DNA from: JBIOJM01 sp044450785
GTDB lineage: Bacteria; Planctomycetota; Planctomycetia; Isosphaerales; Isosphaeraceae
DNA: 46,149 bases
Direction: 5' to 3'
Assembly (NCBI GenBank): GCA_044450785.1
Contig: JBIOJM010000037.1
Coordinates: 1 to 46,149, forward strand
Shown: piece by piece, positions 22,907 to 32,721 of the stretch
How the letters are laid out: each line of letters starts with the position of its first letter
Numbering within the stretch: the stretch's first letter is position 1
Program-made: the position numbers and the translations under genes
Notes under the pieces: model-generated
The model's input: the letters and a program-made list of their open reading frames with translations, nothing else
What the model was told of the DNA's origin: nothing
Database searches by the model: none

Positions 22907-25900
22907 TCATTGTCCGGTGAAGCCCCTGCGCTCGACGTTGCCGGCCGGCAGTCTGAACGGTCTCCGGGGTGGTTTCTTCACCTTGGCGTCGGGATCGACC
23001 GGATTGGCCGCGACGGGCCGGACGCCGGTATTCTTGTCGATCAACTGGACGGAGGCATTGTCGATCAAATGCATGGCGCCGGTCTTGGGGTTGAGCCGCA
23101 TGGCCTTGGCGGTTCCGAGGGAGGACGGCTGGCCGGTGGCGTGCTGCTGCCCGTAGCTCACTCCGCGCCCCTCCTCGCCGAAGGCGTAGATCAGGTCTTT
23201 CTCCGAATCATAAGTGATCACGTCGGCCTGGAGACTCTTGTCGCTGCTCCACACATAGGCTTTCTCCCATGCCTTGAGGAAGTCGCGAGCGGGGGTGGAC
23301 GGCGGTGAGCCGGCCGGCGGCGGTTCGGTGATGACCCGTAAGGTCTGGCTTGTCAGGAACAAGCCGTCGCCGGGCAGCTTGTCGAAGTTGAGGATTGTCT
23401 GCGCGTCCGGCACCTTGGCGCGGGCGAGCTGGATGTCGCCGAAGAATTCATACCAGTTGTTCGAGACCGTGTTGTTCTCCAGGCCGTTTCCGAACCGCCC
23501 TCTCATCCCCTTGATGAACTTGATCTGAGTCAGGACCAAGGGGGGAAATTCGCCGGCCTTCGACCCGGTGGGCTCGTTTGGCTGAGCGGGTGGGGCGGTG
23601 CTGCGGGTGCTGGCCGCGGATGCGCCCGCGGTCCGGCTTGACTGGTTCTCGACCCGGCGCGCCGTGGGGGTGACGGGGCGTTCTGTCGCGGTTGGGTTCG
23701 GGCTACCGTTCTCGGAGTCGAGGTTCATCCCCGGTGCTCTCGATGAGTTGTCGCTCCGATCATAGAGATAGACGATCCCCTTGCGGGGGATGTCGAACAA
23801 GCCGGTGCGCCGGTCGTAGGCCAGAATGTCGTCCGCTTCGACTCTCTGCTTCTGGAGCAGGGTCGGGGTGTCGGGATCGATCTTGCGGTTGATGCCCACG
23901 GCTCTATGAAAACAATGGATCAGCGTGAGCTGGGGCTGGGTGTCGGCCTCACCTTCCGCATCTGCCGGGTCCGAGGCGCCGCCGGGCTTCGGTTTTGACC
24001 GCGACTTGGACATCGCGCCGAGCTGAGCGAGTGGAACGACTCGATCGGTCCAGGCGATCATCTTCTGCTCGGCGTGGAGCAGGGCGTCTTCCATCTGGGC
24101 AGTGACGATGCCGTAGAACTCGGCTCTGGCCGCCGGGGTTCCTTCGGGGTCGGTCGTCCGGCCGGTGAATTCCATCCGTTCGCTGAAGGCGATCGTCGTC
24201 GGGGCCGTTCCGGTCACAGGACGGCCGGCGCGTGTCTTGGGCTTGGAGGCAGGCGGCTGGTCCTGGGGCTCGGCGAGGCCGGCCTTGGCTTCGTTCTGGG
24301 TCAGCACGGTGGTGGCGCGGGTGTTGGGCTGTGATTGGGGCACACCCGCCCGGGTGGCCGCAGTGCCAGCCGGCCTGGGATCCGCCGCGCCCGCGGCGGC
24401 GGGCGCGGGCGGATTCTTGACGGCCAGTTGCGTGAGCGTGCCCGGCCCTTCGACCCAGGCCTGGTCCGTCTCCTGATTCATCTTGATCTGGCCCACCGCC
24501 GTGATCTTCATGTCCCCGTTCTCGACCCGGGCGGGTGGGAGTGGGCCGGGAAGGTATGTCTTTTCGTTCGGTTCGCGCTGGTAGACGTAGCTGATGACTT
24601 TGCCCGGTCCGCGGTTGTCCAGGTAGACCGCCTCGCCGGAGGCATCCTTCCCCTTGGTCTCGCCTTGCTCGGGGTCCTGGTGCAGGGAGACGGAGCCCCA
24701 CATCCAGACATTGCGGATCTCGGAGGTGGTTTCGCCCGAGCCCGGCATGCCTGAAGCGGTCCTGGCCTTGGTCCCGGTGCCTGGGGTGCCCTGGCTCGAT
24801 CCCGCCTGGGCGGCGGTGTTCGGCTTTACTTCAATCTTCGCCCAGACCCGGTCGGCCGAGCCGACCATGAGTGGTTCGGGCGCCGGCGTCTCGGCTTGAT
24901 CTTGAGCCGCGACCTGTTCCTGGCCGGGGGCCGGTCCTGATCCCGGTTCTTGTACCTGGGCCGTGTTTGTCGCAGTCGAGCTTGATGAGGCACCTCCCTT
25001 GGCCGGCGCCGCCGTGGCGACGGCAGCCGGCGCGGCATCGACGAAGTCGGCGTCGAGCCGCTCGCGGGCGGTCATCGTCTTGGCCGGTGCGATCAAGTGA
25101 ACGTCGCGGATCGCCCGCAGCCGCTCGATCTGAAAGTTGCCGCCGCCGGGAGGCGCGTCCGAGCCGCGAAGAGTGCCGGCAGGGGCCTCGTCGTTGGCGG
25201 CCGGGCGCGAGAACGCGGTCGGGGTGGGGCTGGCCGTGACGGTGGATTCGGCCGTCCACTCGCCGGTGCCGGCCACGCCGGCCAGCGGCCTGGAGGACAA
25301 GCCTTCATCCCATGGAGTTGCGGCGGGCCTTGGCTTCGGCTTGAGCCACACGGTGATCCAGCGAGCCGAGTCGAGTGAGGTCTTTTGAACATTGTCGATG
25401 AAGCAGGGGCGGTTCCCCGTGAGGTCGACGATCTTCTGCAGAACCTGGCCGTCGGGCCCGACCACGTTGCGGAGGTAAAGTTTGTCCTGCCAGATGGCGA
25501 TGCGCTCGACGGGCTGGTCTCGATCGGGCTGGGTTTCGAGCCGGCCGGGCCCGGTCGCGACCACGTTGGCGGTGTCCATTCCATTGCCGTTGTCGTACAT
25601 GTTCGCGTCGACGGTCTTGATATGAGTGACCGACGAGACCTTGCCTTTGTCGGGCCCTTCTTCCTGGACGACGTCGACCTTCCAGAGATCGAGCGGCCGG
25701 GTACGGTCGCCCCGGAAATAAGTCAGGTCGGGCTTGTAGGGCGCTTGCCGCCAGTGGATCAGCTCGTTGCACCGGAGCTTGACCCCACTGGCCGGGAGAT
25801 TGAGCCAGACGGCATAGCCGGTGGCCCATGCGCGCTGGAGCGTCAGGTTGCCGAAGAGTCCCTTGTTTCCATCGCCGCCGGGCTCGGTCCCGGGCGTCGA

Positions 25901-27028
25901 TTCGGAGGCGCGGCCGGCGCCGGGCGCGGACATGTCTCCCGGAACGAGGCGCAAGTTCAGGGTATCGCAGGTGAGCTGGTCGGGCTGGTCATCGAGCGGG
26001 CCCCGCAGCGCGACGACGTCGCGTTCGAACTGGACGAACGTGGGGGCTGGCGGATCGGGTGGGCCGATCCGAACCGGCAGTTGCGGCTTGGGCAAGTAGA
26101 CTTGCATCTTCGAGAGGCATCTCAGGTCCAGGGGCGTCGGCTCGTCCACCGGTTTCGCCTGAGCCTTCGCCGGGCCGGTCCCGCTCGCGACCTGGGCCTT
26201 GGCCTGGCCGTTCTGCTTGGCGGCGCGGCGATTCGGGGTCGAGCCGGGCAGGATGCCCGACTTGCCGACGTCATGGATCACGACATGGACATTCTTGTTC
26301 AAATCCATTCTCTCCGCCCCCTCAAAGCCCGACGGCGAGCCGGCGGGCCGGGGCTCCTCGTCCTTCCGAAGCTGGATCAGCATGCCGTCGCCGGTCGCCA
26401 CCATGTCCGGGTCCTGGATGACGACATACGAGTCGGTTGTGATCTGATGAGTGGCGTCGTCGAAGTCCACGGTCAAGATCGGACCGATCCTCATGTCGTC
26501 GGTCTTGTCGCCGGGCGTGCTCTTGTCGTCGCGGACCTCGACGTTCGGCTCGAGATGGGCGTGCTTGATCTTGAGCGGCTCTCCCTCGGCGGAGACGTTG
26601 AAGCTCAGAGGCTCGTTCAGGTCGAAGATCGCCACGTCAGCGGTGACTGTCTTGGTGTTCTTGCCGTCGCGCGACTTCATGATGAGGGCAAACGGCCTCA
26701 GTCGCATCCGCTTGCCGTCATACCGCACGCCGTTCTCCTCGACGACCCGTTCCCACTCCTGGGCGTACATCCAGAACCCGCGCTCGGCGTTGTAATAGCG
26801 GAAGGCCAGGTCCTCGGCTGCGCTCCAGTGACCGCGCCCGAACGCGTCCCTGGCATAGACGATCGATTCCTTCTTGGATTTCGAGTCTTTGACCCTGAAC
26901 ATGATCTTGTCGGGGCGGCGGGTCGCTCTGAACTGCTCGACCAAGACCGCGAAGACGCGGACGTACCCGAAGTAGCACCCCACGAGGAGGGTGAACATCG
27001 TCACGGCCTTGAGGATCTTCTTGAGCAC
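22907..27028 (-). CDS. Very large LptC/LptA (OstA)-like envelope protein
   Basis: 1373 residues. One N-terminal membrane anchor at about 5-30 (LKAVTMFTLLVGCYFGYVRV) is followed by a periplasmic region. Residues about 30-270 resemble LptC ('RMRLRPFALIMKSRDG', 'VTADVAIFDLNEPLSF', 'QITTDSYVVIQDPDMVATGD'). Later parts carry OstA/LptA-type beta strands ('RAEFYGIVTAQMEDALLHAE', 'VEADDILAYDRRTGLFDIPR', 'LQADVITYDSEKDLIYAFGE'). Pro/Ala-rich low-complexity linkers at about 280-310, 610-760 and 860-960 join the blocks. LptC and LptA are small (about 190 residues each) in proteobacteria; this one is about seven times longer. The function, forming a bridge for LPS-like glycolipid transport, is inferred from the similarity and from kdsC and kdsD immediately upstream. 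Confidence 0.7.
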   Translation of the reverse strand: MLKKILKAVTMFTLLVGCYFGYVRVFAVLVEQFRATRRPDKIMFRVKDSKSKKESIVYARDAFGRGHWSAAEDLAFRYYNAERGFWMYAQEWERVVEENGVRYDGKRMRLRPFALIMKSRDGKNTKTVTADVAIFDLNEPLSFNVSAEGEPLKIKHAHLEPNVEVRDDKSTPGDKTDDMRIGPILTVDFDDATHQITTDSYVVIQDPDMVATGDGMLIQLRKDEEPRPAGSPSGFEGAERMDLNKNVHVVIHDVGKSGILPGSTPNRRAAKQNGQAKAQVASGTGPAKAQAKPVDEPTPLDLRCLSKMQVYLPKPQLPVRIGPPDPPAPTFVQFERDVVALRGPLDDQPDQLTCDTLNLRLVPGDMSAPGAGRASESTPGTEPGGDGNKGLFGNLTLQRAWATGYAVWLNLPASGVKLRCNELIHWRQAPYKPDLTYFRGDRTRPLDLWKVDVVQEEGPDKGKVSSVTHIKTVDANMYDNGNGMDTANVVATGPGRLETQPDRDQPVERIAIWQDKLYLRNVVGPDGQVLQKIVDLTGNRPCFIDNVQKTSLDSARWITVWLKPKPRPAATPWDEGLSSRPLAGVAGTGEWTAESTVTASPTPTAFSRPAANDEAPAGTLRGSDAPPGGGNFQIERLRAIRDVHLIAPAKTMTARERLDADFVDAAPAAVATAAPAKGGASSSSTATNTAQVQEPGSGPAPGQEQVAAQDQAETPAPEPLMVGSADRVWAKIEVKPNTAAQAGSSQGTPGTGTKARTASGMPGSGETTSEIRNVWMWGSVSLHQDPEQGETKGKDASGEAVYLDNRGPGKVISYVYQREPNEKTYLPGPLPPARVENGDMKITAVGQIKMNQETDQAWVEGPGTLTQLAVKNPPAPAAAGAADPRPAGTAATRAGVPQSQPNTRATTVLTQNEAKAGLAEPQDQPPASKPKTRAGRPVTGTAPTTIAFSERMEFTGRTTDPEGTPAARAEFYGIVTAQMEDALLHAEQKMIAWTDRVVPLAQLGAMSKSRSKPKPGGASDPADAEGEADTQPQLTLIHCFHRAVGINRKIDPDTPTLLQKQRVEADDILAYDRRTGLFDIPRKGIVYLYDRSDNSSRAPGMNLDSENGSPNPTATERPVTPTARRVENQSSRTAGASAASTRSTAPPAQPNEPTGSKAGEFPPLVLTQIKFIKGMRGRFGNGLENNTVSNNWYEFFGDIQLARAKVPDAQTILNFDKLPGDGLFLTSQTLRVITEPPPAGSPPSTPARDFLKAWEKAYVWSSDKSLQADVITYDSEKDLIYAFGEEGRGVSYGQQHATGQPSSLGTAKAMRLNPKTGAMHLIDNASVQLIDKNTGVRPVAANPVDPDAKVKKPPRRPFRLPAGNVERRGFTGQ

Positions 27029-27181
27029 GAGAGAAATCCCGTTGCGCTCAGAAACAAAGAATTGAAATACGAGTGGCTAGTGGGCTGCCAACCGTCGATT
27101 GATGGGTTGGAGTACCGCCTTTAGGCGGAAAGGACCGGCTGAAGCCGGGACTCCAACTTCTCAAATCAAGATTGACAAGGC

Positions 27182-27202
27182 ACTAGTGACTAGTTGCTAG
27201 TG
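27182..27202. repeat. Short heptamer run (three units)
   Basis: Three ACTAGTG-like 7-nt units in a row (ACTAGTG, ACTAGTT, GCTAGTG). They precede the larger array at 27224 by about 20 nt. Confidence 0.5.
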
Positions 27203-27223
27203 AACACACTCCGAACCGCCTTC

Positions 27224-27838
<615 letters not shown>

Positions 27839-27843
27839 CTTCT

Positions 27844-27878
27844 GTCCTCCGTCCTCCGTCCTTCGCCCTCCGCCCTTC
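27844..27878. repeat. Heptanucleotide array, 5 units, supplying the kdsC Shine-Dalgarno
   Basis: On the minus strand five units of the GGAGGAC/GGACGGA type lie between the kdsD stop (27886) and the kdsC start (27838). The last unit plus a few bases supplies GGAGG at 27846-27850, the ribosome site of kdsC. The same heptamer, on the other strand, forms the array at 32323-32357. Confidence 0.8.
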
Positions 27879-27885
27879 CGATCAA

Positions 27886-28908
27886 TCACTCCTCGAACTC
27901 GGCGGGCACGAGCCCGATCAAGTCAGTCACATCGATCAGGCCGACCAGGTGTTCGCCGCGGTCGACCACAGGCAGCTCGCTGATCTTGTGGGCCTTCATC
28001 AAGTCGACCGCCTCGGCCAGGGTGGCACCGACGCGGATCGCATAGGGATCGGCCGTCATGACTGTGCCGATGGGTCGGTCCAGCTCGACCTCGCGGCGCT
28101 TTTCGAACAGCCGTGCCAGGTCGCTGTCGGTGAAGATGCCCAGCAACCGGGCATTGCCGTCCTCGATCAGGACCGCTCCGGAGCGGCGGGCCGGTCCCGC
28201 CAGCCGCACGAAGACGGCGCGAACCGTCTCCTCGACGTGCGCCCGGCGGAGCTGCCGGCCGGTACGCATCACTTCCTCGACCCGGGTGAGCTTACGGCCC
28301 AGGCTGCCGGCCGGGTGATAAAGCGCGAAGTCGTCCGCGGTGAACCCGCGCATCCGGCTCACCAGAAGTGCGAGGGCATCGCCGACCGCCATGAGCACGG
28401 TCGTGCTGGCCGAGGGGGCCAGACCGAGCGGACACGCCTCCTCGATCGGGCCCAGGACGACGCACAGATCGGCCGCCTGACCGAGCGTGCTGCCGGCCCG
28501 TTCCGTGATCGCGATCAGGCACGCTCCCAGCCGCCGCAGCGCCGGGATGAGCCGGAGCACTTCTTCGGTCTCGCCGCTCTGCGAGAGTGCGACCACCACG
28601 TCGTCGGCGCGGATCCGGCCCAGATCGCCGTGCACCGCCTCGGCCGGGTGGAGTGGAAAGGCCCGGGTACCGGTCGAGGCCAGGGTGGCCGCCAGCTTCT
28701 GGCCCACCAGCCCCGCCTTGCCCATCCCTGTCACGATCACGCTCCCCGATGAGCGATAAATCAAGTCCGCCGCCCGCGCGATTGAATCGCCCAGCCGCTC
28801 GCGCACTCGCTCCAGGGCCTCGGCCTCGATCCGCAACACCTCGCGCGCAAAGGCCAACCCCTCGGCCTCAATCTCAGAGGCCAGCGACACATCCGTGATC
28901 ATGGCCAT
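27886..28908 (-). CDS. kdsD: D-arabinose-5-phosphate isomerase
   Basis: 340 residues from ATG 28908, which has GGGAGG 6 nt upstream; ATG 28911 and ATG 28902 are close alternatives. The SIS sugar isomerase domain at about 30-190 shows 'VIVTGMGKAGLVGQK', 'HPAEAVHGDLGRI' and 'ALSQSGETEEVLRL'. Two CBS domains follow at about 205-335 ('IFTDSDLARLFEKR', 'VMTADPYAIRVGATLAEAVD', 'LIDVTDLIGL'). This is the standard KdsD architecture. It converts ribulose-5-phosphate to arabinose-5-phosphate, the first committed step to Kdo. It leads the operon with kdsC and the LptC/A-like gene. Confidence 0.93.
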   Translation of the reverse strand: MAMITDVSLASEIEAEGLAFAREVLRIEAEALERVRERLGDSIARAADLIYRSSGSVIVTGMGKAGLVGQKLAATLASTGTRAFPLHPAEAVHGDLGRIRADDVVVALSQSGETEEVLRLIPALRRLGACLIAITERAGSTLGQAADLCVVLGPIEEACPLGLAPSASTTVLMAVGDALALLVSRMRGFTADDFALYHPAGSLGRKLTRVEEVMRTGRQLRRAHVEETVRAVFVRLAGPARRSGAVLIEDGNARLLGIFTDSDLARLFEKRREVELDRPIGTVMTADPYAIRVGATLAEAVDLMKAHKISELPVVDRGEHLVGLIDVTDLIGLVPAEFEE

Positions 28909-29241
28909 CATGGGCCTCCCTGCCCGCCTGGCACCATTTCCCCCACCGGCTATGCCGCCAGGCGACCGCACCATAGCCCATCCCCGAAGACACGTCAACG
29001 CAGGCCGCCTCAATTCGCGCGCACTCCCCCACTTCTGTCACCTTCCTTCTTTTATCGGCTCTCCGACTTCAGAAGTTTGGAGAGACTGGGGAATTTACAT
29101 GCGAACCACGGATCAGACGGATGGAAACCCCGGGGCGGAGCGGAATCCCGAGAGAAGAATCGGAACCACGGATCACACTGATATCACTGATCGGAGAGGA
29201 CCGAAGCCGAAGGGCCGGAGCGAGATCGTGCGGCGTCAACC
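28909..29241. repeat. Intergenic stretch with 13-nt direct repeat
   Basis: No gene is supported here. GAACCACGGATCA occurs at 29103-29115 and 29163-29175, exactly 60 nt apart, the second followed by CACTGATATCACTGAT, a 9-nt-period run. This looks like a dispersed intergenic repeat type. Confidence 0.5.
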
Positions 29242-30417
29242 TTATTTCGTCCCAGGGTCGGTCCCCGCTATTCCTTCCAGTTCCAGCTTCAGATTCAGGA
29301 AGCGCAGCAGGTCCGAAAGACTGATGATGCCGACAAGGCGATCGCCCAGCGTCACCAGCAGGCAGCTCACGCCGCTCCGCTGCATCTTGCCCAGGGCAAC
29401 CAAGGCATCGGCATCCGGCGGAATCGTGAGCGCCGTCAGGTCATGTTGCATGACCTCGCCAACGGTATGCCGGTCCCACTCCCCGCGCGGTATCCGGGTC
29501 AGCATCCTTGTCTCGATATACCCTTCCAGGTGGCCGTTCGAGACCACGGGGTATGTCTTCCGGTCGTGACGGTAGACGAAGTCCTCGACCCAGTGAAGCA
29601 GGTCGAGCGATGGTGGCACGACGATCGGGTCGGGGTTCATGAAGCGGCGCACCGGTTCGCCCTGGAGCGCTTGCTTCACCAGGATCTGCTGGTAGCCACT
29701 CTGCGCTGCATTGTTCAGGAACAGGCCGATCATGCCCATCCAGATCCCCCCGAGCCAGTTCGCGGTGAAGAACTGCATCAAGCCCCAGGCGATCAGCAAC
29801 CAGGCGAAAGTCTGGCCTGACAGCGAGGCCCAGTAAGTCGCCTGCCGCAGATTGCCGGTTACACTCCACAGGATCGAACGCAACACCCGGCCGCCGTCGA
29901 GGGGGAAGGCAGGGATCAGGTTGAAGGCCAGCACCAGGCCATTGATCATGCCCAGGTAGCCGAGGATGATCACGAGCGGATGCGGCCAGCCGCCCTTGTA
30001 GCCCACCACGGCCAGGAGCCAGAACCCGCCCGCCAGGATGACACTGACGACGGGTCCGGCAATCGCCATCAGGAATTCGGTTGCGGCCGAAGGTGGCTCG
30101 TCCCCGAGCTCCGCGACCCCACCGAACAAGAAGAGGGTGATCCCGCGGATGGACATGCCACGGGCGCGGGCCACGATGGCATGCCCGAGCTCGTGGAGCA
30201 GCAGGCACGTGAAGAATGCCAGCGCCGTCACCAGGCCCATGACCCAGTATTCAAACGGAGCCAGCTCATGGCTGGCCGCGGGGAAGTAACCGTGGAGGAT
30301 GGCGGGAAACGCACTCGCGAGGCTCAAGGTCAGCAGGGCGAGAATGATCAACCAACTGGCATCCACGGAGATCGGGATCCCCAGCAGACGAAACAATCGC
30401 CAGCGCGTGCCAAACAT
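29242..30417 (-). CDS. Site-2 protease (M50 family) with C-terminal CBS pair
   Basis: 391 residues. The zinc site HELGH (H75, E76, H79) and the third ligand region 'NLIPAFPLDGGR' (N166, D174) lie within about six transmembrane helices. Residues about 250-385 carry two CBS domains ('YPVVSNGHLEGYIETRMLTR', 'LVTLGDRLVGIISLSDLL'). The protease cleaves membrane-spanning substrates within the bilayer, typically anti-sigma factors or regulators; CBS domains suggest nucleotide control. Catalytic residues are present. It is 27 nt downstream of the ABC-2 permease and probably cotranscribed. Which substrate it cuts here is unknown; the two membrane anti-sigma factors in the window are possible but distant. 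Confidence 0.9.
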   Translation of the reverse strand: MFGTRWRLFRLLGIPISVDASWLIILALLTLSLASAFPAILHGYFPAASHELAPFEYWVMGLVTALAFFTCLLLHELGHAIVARARGMSIRGITLFLFGGVAELGDEPPSAATEFLMAIAGPVVSVILAGGFWLLAVVGYKGGWPHPLVIILGYLGMINGLVLAFNLIPAFPLDGGRVLRSILWSVTGNLRQATYWASLSGQTFAWLLIAWGLMQFFTANWLGGIWMGMIGLFLNNAAQSGYQQILVKQALQGEPVRRFMNPDPIVVPPSLDLLHWVEDFVYRHDRKTYPVVSNGHLEGYIETRMLTRIPRGEWDRHTVGEVMQHDLTALTIPPDADALVALGKMQRSGVSCLLVTLGDRLVGIISLSDLLRFLNLKLELEGIAGTDPGTK

Positions 30418-30444
30418 GATGCACCTCCAAAAAGAACGAAGTTC

Positions 30445-32304
30445 CTACTTGCTACCGCCGACCGCCTTGCCATGAGCGGGTGCGGCCGGCTGTGTCTCCC
30501 TGGACCAGCGCGCGCGGCCGGCAACGACCTCGAATCGGCGCAGGGTCTGCCAGGTCAGCAACGTCGCGAGCGCCGCGTAGCCCAGCACGCTCAGGACGGT
30601 GGCGATCGTCTGCCAGGCCAGACCGTTGTCGATGTCACTGACCCACCAGGATCGAGGCCAGGACGCGGAGGATAGTTGCTGAAAGAACTGAAGGTCCGGG
30701 AGCAGCTTGGAGATCTCGTAGGGGGTAAACCCGGGCCAGACCTGGGGAGCCCAGCCGAACCTGCAGAGGACATTGAGGATCCCCTGGCCCGCGACATTGA
30801 TCAAGAGCAAAGTGGTGATGGTCAAGAACTGGGCCCGCCAGGTCGAGCGGAGCTGCAGCGAGATCCACACTCCGAGCGCGGCCGCGAACCAGCCGTACAC
30901 CGACAGCACAATGATCAAGAATGGAAGGGAGAGGACGTGGATCGACCCCGCGACCGCGCCGACCGCGGCTATCAAGAGGATCAATTCGGCAAACTTGCGC
31001 CCGCGCCGCATGGCTCCCCGCAGCTTGGCGAAGATGATCTCGCGGCCAGTCAGGTCGGTGGCGGTCAAGCTGACCCAGGTGTCTTCCTCGTGCTCCGAGG
31101 TAATCGACGCGGACGCCGCACCCGCAACTGCCAGAATACTCACCACGTAGAGCAGGGGCACGACGAAACGGAGAAACCAGTAGAACGCAATTCGATCGTT
31201 TCGGGACGTGTAGTCCCCCAGTGAATAGTAGCCGTGTTCCCACATCTCCTGAATCGCGCTGATGGCGAACCAGACGGTCCAGTATGCCAGGAAACCGCCG
31301 GCGATCAGGGTCAGCAGCAAGGCGAGAAAACGGGCGAGCCCGCGCGAGCCACCGGTGTGTAGCTCTTTCCAGAGCATCGGACGGTTGCCGAGGACTGGAC
31401 GACGCCAGAATCGCCACCGCCGCCGTGACGACAGGATCGAGCGGAGGCCACGAGGTGCTCGGATGCCCCCGCCGCCGTCCTGGCGGCGGAAGATCGGACG
31501 GAGTTGCCAGGCCGCCATGACCGCCAGAACGAGCCCGAACGCTGCTTGCAGTCCGATCATCCAGCCGACCGGCTCCAGAAGCGAGAGCCCCGAGAGCCCA
31601 CTGACGGCGATACCGAAGAGCAACTGGCGGCCCACTTCCACCGGGCTACTGTAGCCGACCCAATCGGTGAGCCAGATTGCGGCGCTGTCGAACGCCGGCC
31701 AGCCGGGAATGGATACGCTCCGGAAGATCAGCGGCGAGAACAGCCAGAGGCCTTCCAGGCCATAAGCGATGAAGAACGCCTCGCGGACCCGCCGCGCGAT
31801 CGTCGAGACCCAGATCGAAAGCGCCGCCAGGAACCATGCGGTGCTCAACGTCGCCCCGCAAGCGAGCAGGACCAACCGCGGGTCAACCCCCCCCAGCAGC
31901 ACCAGCAGGCTCAACACCGGCAGGCTGACACCCAGAAGGACCCCCACGTAAAGCATCCGCACCAGAAGCTTGCCCAACACGATCTCGGGGCTGGTCAACC
32001 GGCTGGCCAGCAGGTAGTTCAAGGTCTTGCGCTGCTTCTCGTCGGCAATCACCCCGGCGACCAGGGCCGGAGTCAACGCCAGCACCAGAATCTCCTGGCC
32101 GATCGCGATCGCAGCGAAGGTCGAGAGAGCAAACCAGCTCACCATGTGAGACGGCAGCTCACCCCCGGTCTCCGATGTCCAGCCCGAGTGGATTGCCCAG
32201 AGCATCAAAAACAGGATCGCCGCGTAGAACGCTCGGACCAGGTAGAACCGGGCTCGCCGCGAGGTCCCCAAGAGCTCGAAGTTGAAGACCGGGCCGGGAA
32301 GCAT
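30445..32304 (-). CDS. ABC-2 type transporter permease
   Basis: 619 residues from ATG 32304. The open frame continues to 32382 through a heptamer array that would encode an artificial 'LRPPSSVFRPPSFL', so the internal ATG is preferred. It has about twelve hydrophobic segments in two halves; the first begins 'FYLVRAFYAAILFLMLWAIH'. Soluble loops include the ABC-2-like 'VIADEKQRKTLNYLLASRLT' and 'SITSEHEEDTWVSLTATDLT', the coupling-helix segments of ABC-2 permeases of the gliding/ABC-2 subunit group. The ATPase is not in the window, so substrate and partner are unknown. It is cotranscribed with the site-2 protease. Confidence 0.85.
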   Translation of the reverse strand: MLPGPVFNFELLGTSRRARFYLVRAFYAAILFLMLWAIHSGWTSETGGELPSHMVSWFALSTFAAIAIGQEILVLALTPALVAGVIADEKQRKTLNYLLASRLTSPEIVLGKLLVRMLYVGVLLGVSLPVLSLLVLLGGVDPRLVLLACGATLSTAWFLAALSIWVSTIARRVREAFFIAYGLEGLWLFSPLIFRSVSIPGWPAFDSAAIWLTDWVGYSSPVEVGRQLLFGIAVSGLSGLSLLEPVGWMIGLQAAFGLVLAVMAAWQLRPIFRRQDGGGGIRAPRGLRSILSSRRRWRFWRRPVLGNRPMLWKELHTGGSRGLARFLALLLTLIAGGFLAYWTVWFAISAIQEMWEHGYYSLGDYTSRNDRIAFYWFLRFVVPLLYVVSILAVAGAASASITSEHEEDTWVSLTATDLTGREIIFAKLRGAMRRGRKFAELILLIAAVGAVAGSIHVLSLPFLIIVLSVYGWFAAALGVWISLQLRSTWRAQFLTITTLLLINVAGQGILNVLCRFGWAPQVWPGFTPYEISKLLPDLQFFQQLSSASWPRSWWVSDIDNGLAWQTIATVLSVLGYAALATLLTWQTLRRFEVVAGRARWSRETQPAAPAHGKAVGGSK

Positions 32305-32322
32305 CCGAGATCCTGCTAAGAA

Positions 32323-32357
32323 GGACGGAGGACGGAAGACGGAAGACGGAGGACGGA
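32323..32357. repeat. Heptanucleotide array, 5 units of (G/A)GACGGA
   Basis: Five 7-nt units GGACGGA/AGACGGA immediately upstream (minus strand) of the permease start at 32304. It uses the reverse orientation of the heptamer at 27844-27878. Confidence 0.85.
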
Positions 32358-32460
32358 GGTTGAAAGCATTGCGGTTTCCCACTGCAACTGGACTGCGGGC
32401 TTCAATGTGTCTGACGAACGTCCAAGATACCCGGCCGGCCCCGGTGGTGCAAATGGAGTT

Positions 32461-32495
<35 letters not shown>

Positions 32496-32604
32496 CGAGG
32501 AATCGTCAAAGACCTGAAGTGGGCACGCCGGCCTTTCGGTTGAAAGCAGGAATTCGTTGCCCTGACCGGCAATCGGAACTCCCAAGTCGGAACCGCCTAC
32601 TCCT

Positions 32605-32671
32605 ACTGACCACTGACCACTGACCACTGACCACTGAGCACTGACCACTGACCACTGACCACTGACCACTG
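32605..32671. repeat. Heptanucleotide array, 9 units of ACTGACC
   Basis: Nine units of ACTGACC, one with ACTGAGC, plus a partial unit. Each unit carries TGA, and because 7 is not a multiple of 3 the array contains TGA in all three plus frames just upstream of the gene at 32722. Confidence 0.85.
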
Positions 32672-32721
32672 CTACGCTGGGTGGAGCGGTCGAGGAGCTT
32701 GGGGCTGGAGCTGGGGTAGGG

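Noticed and set aside
25385..27124. 579-codon plus-strand open frame opposite the LptC/A-like gene
   Set aside because: Composition is that of a reverse-strand shadow; no domain or ribosome site is visible, while the minus-strand protein has an anchor and OstA-like motifs.
32605..32671. CRISPR or protein-coding repeat
   Set aside because: The period is 7 nt without spacers and every frame has TGA, so it is a simple tandem array.
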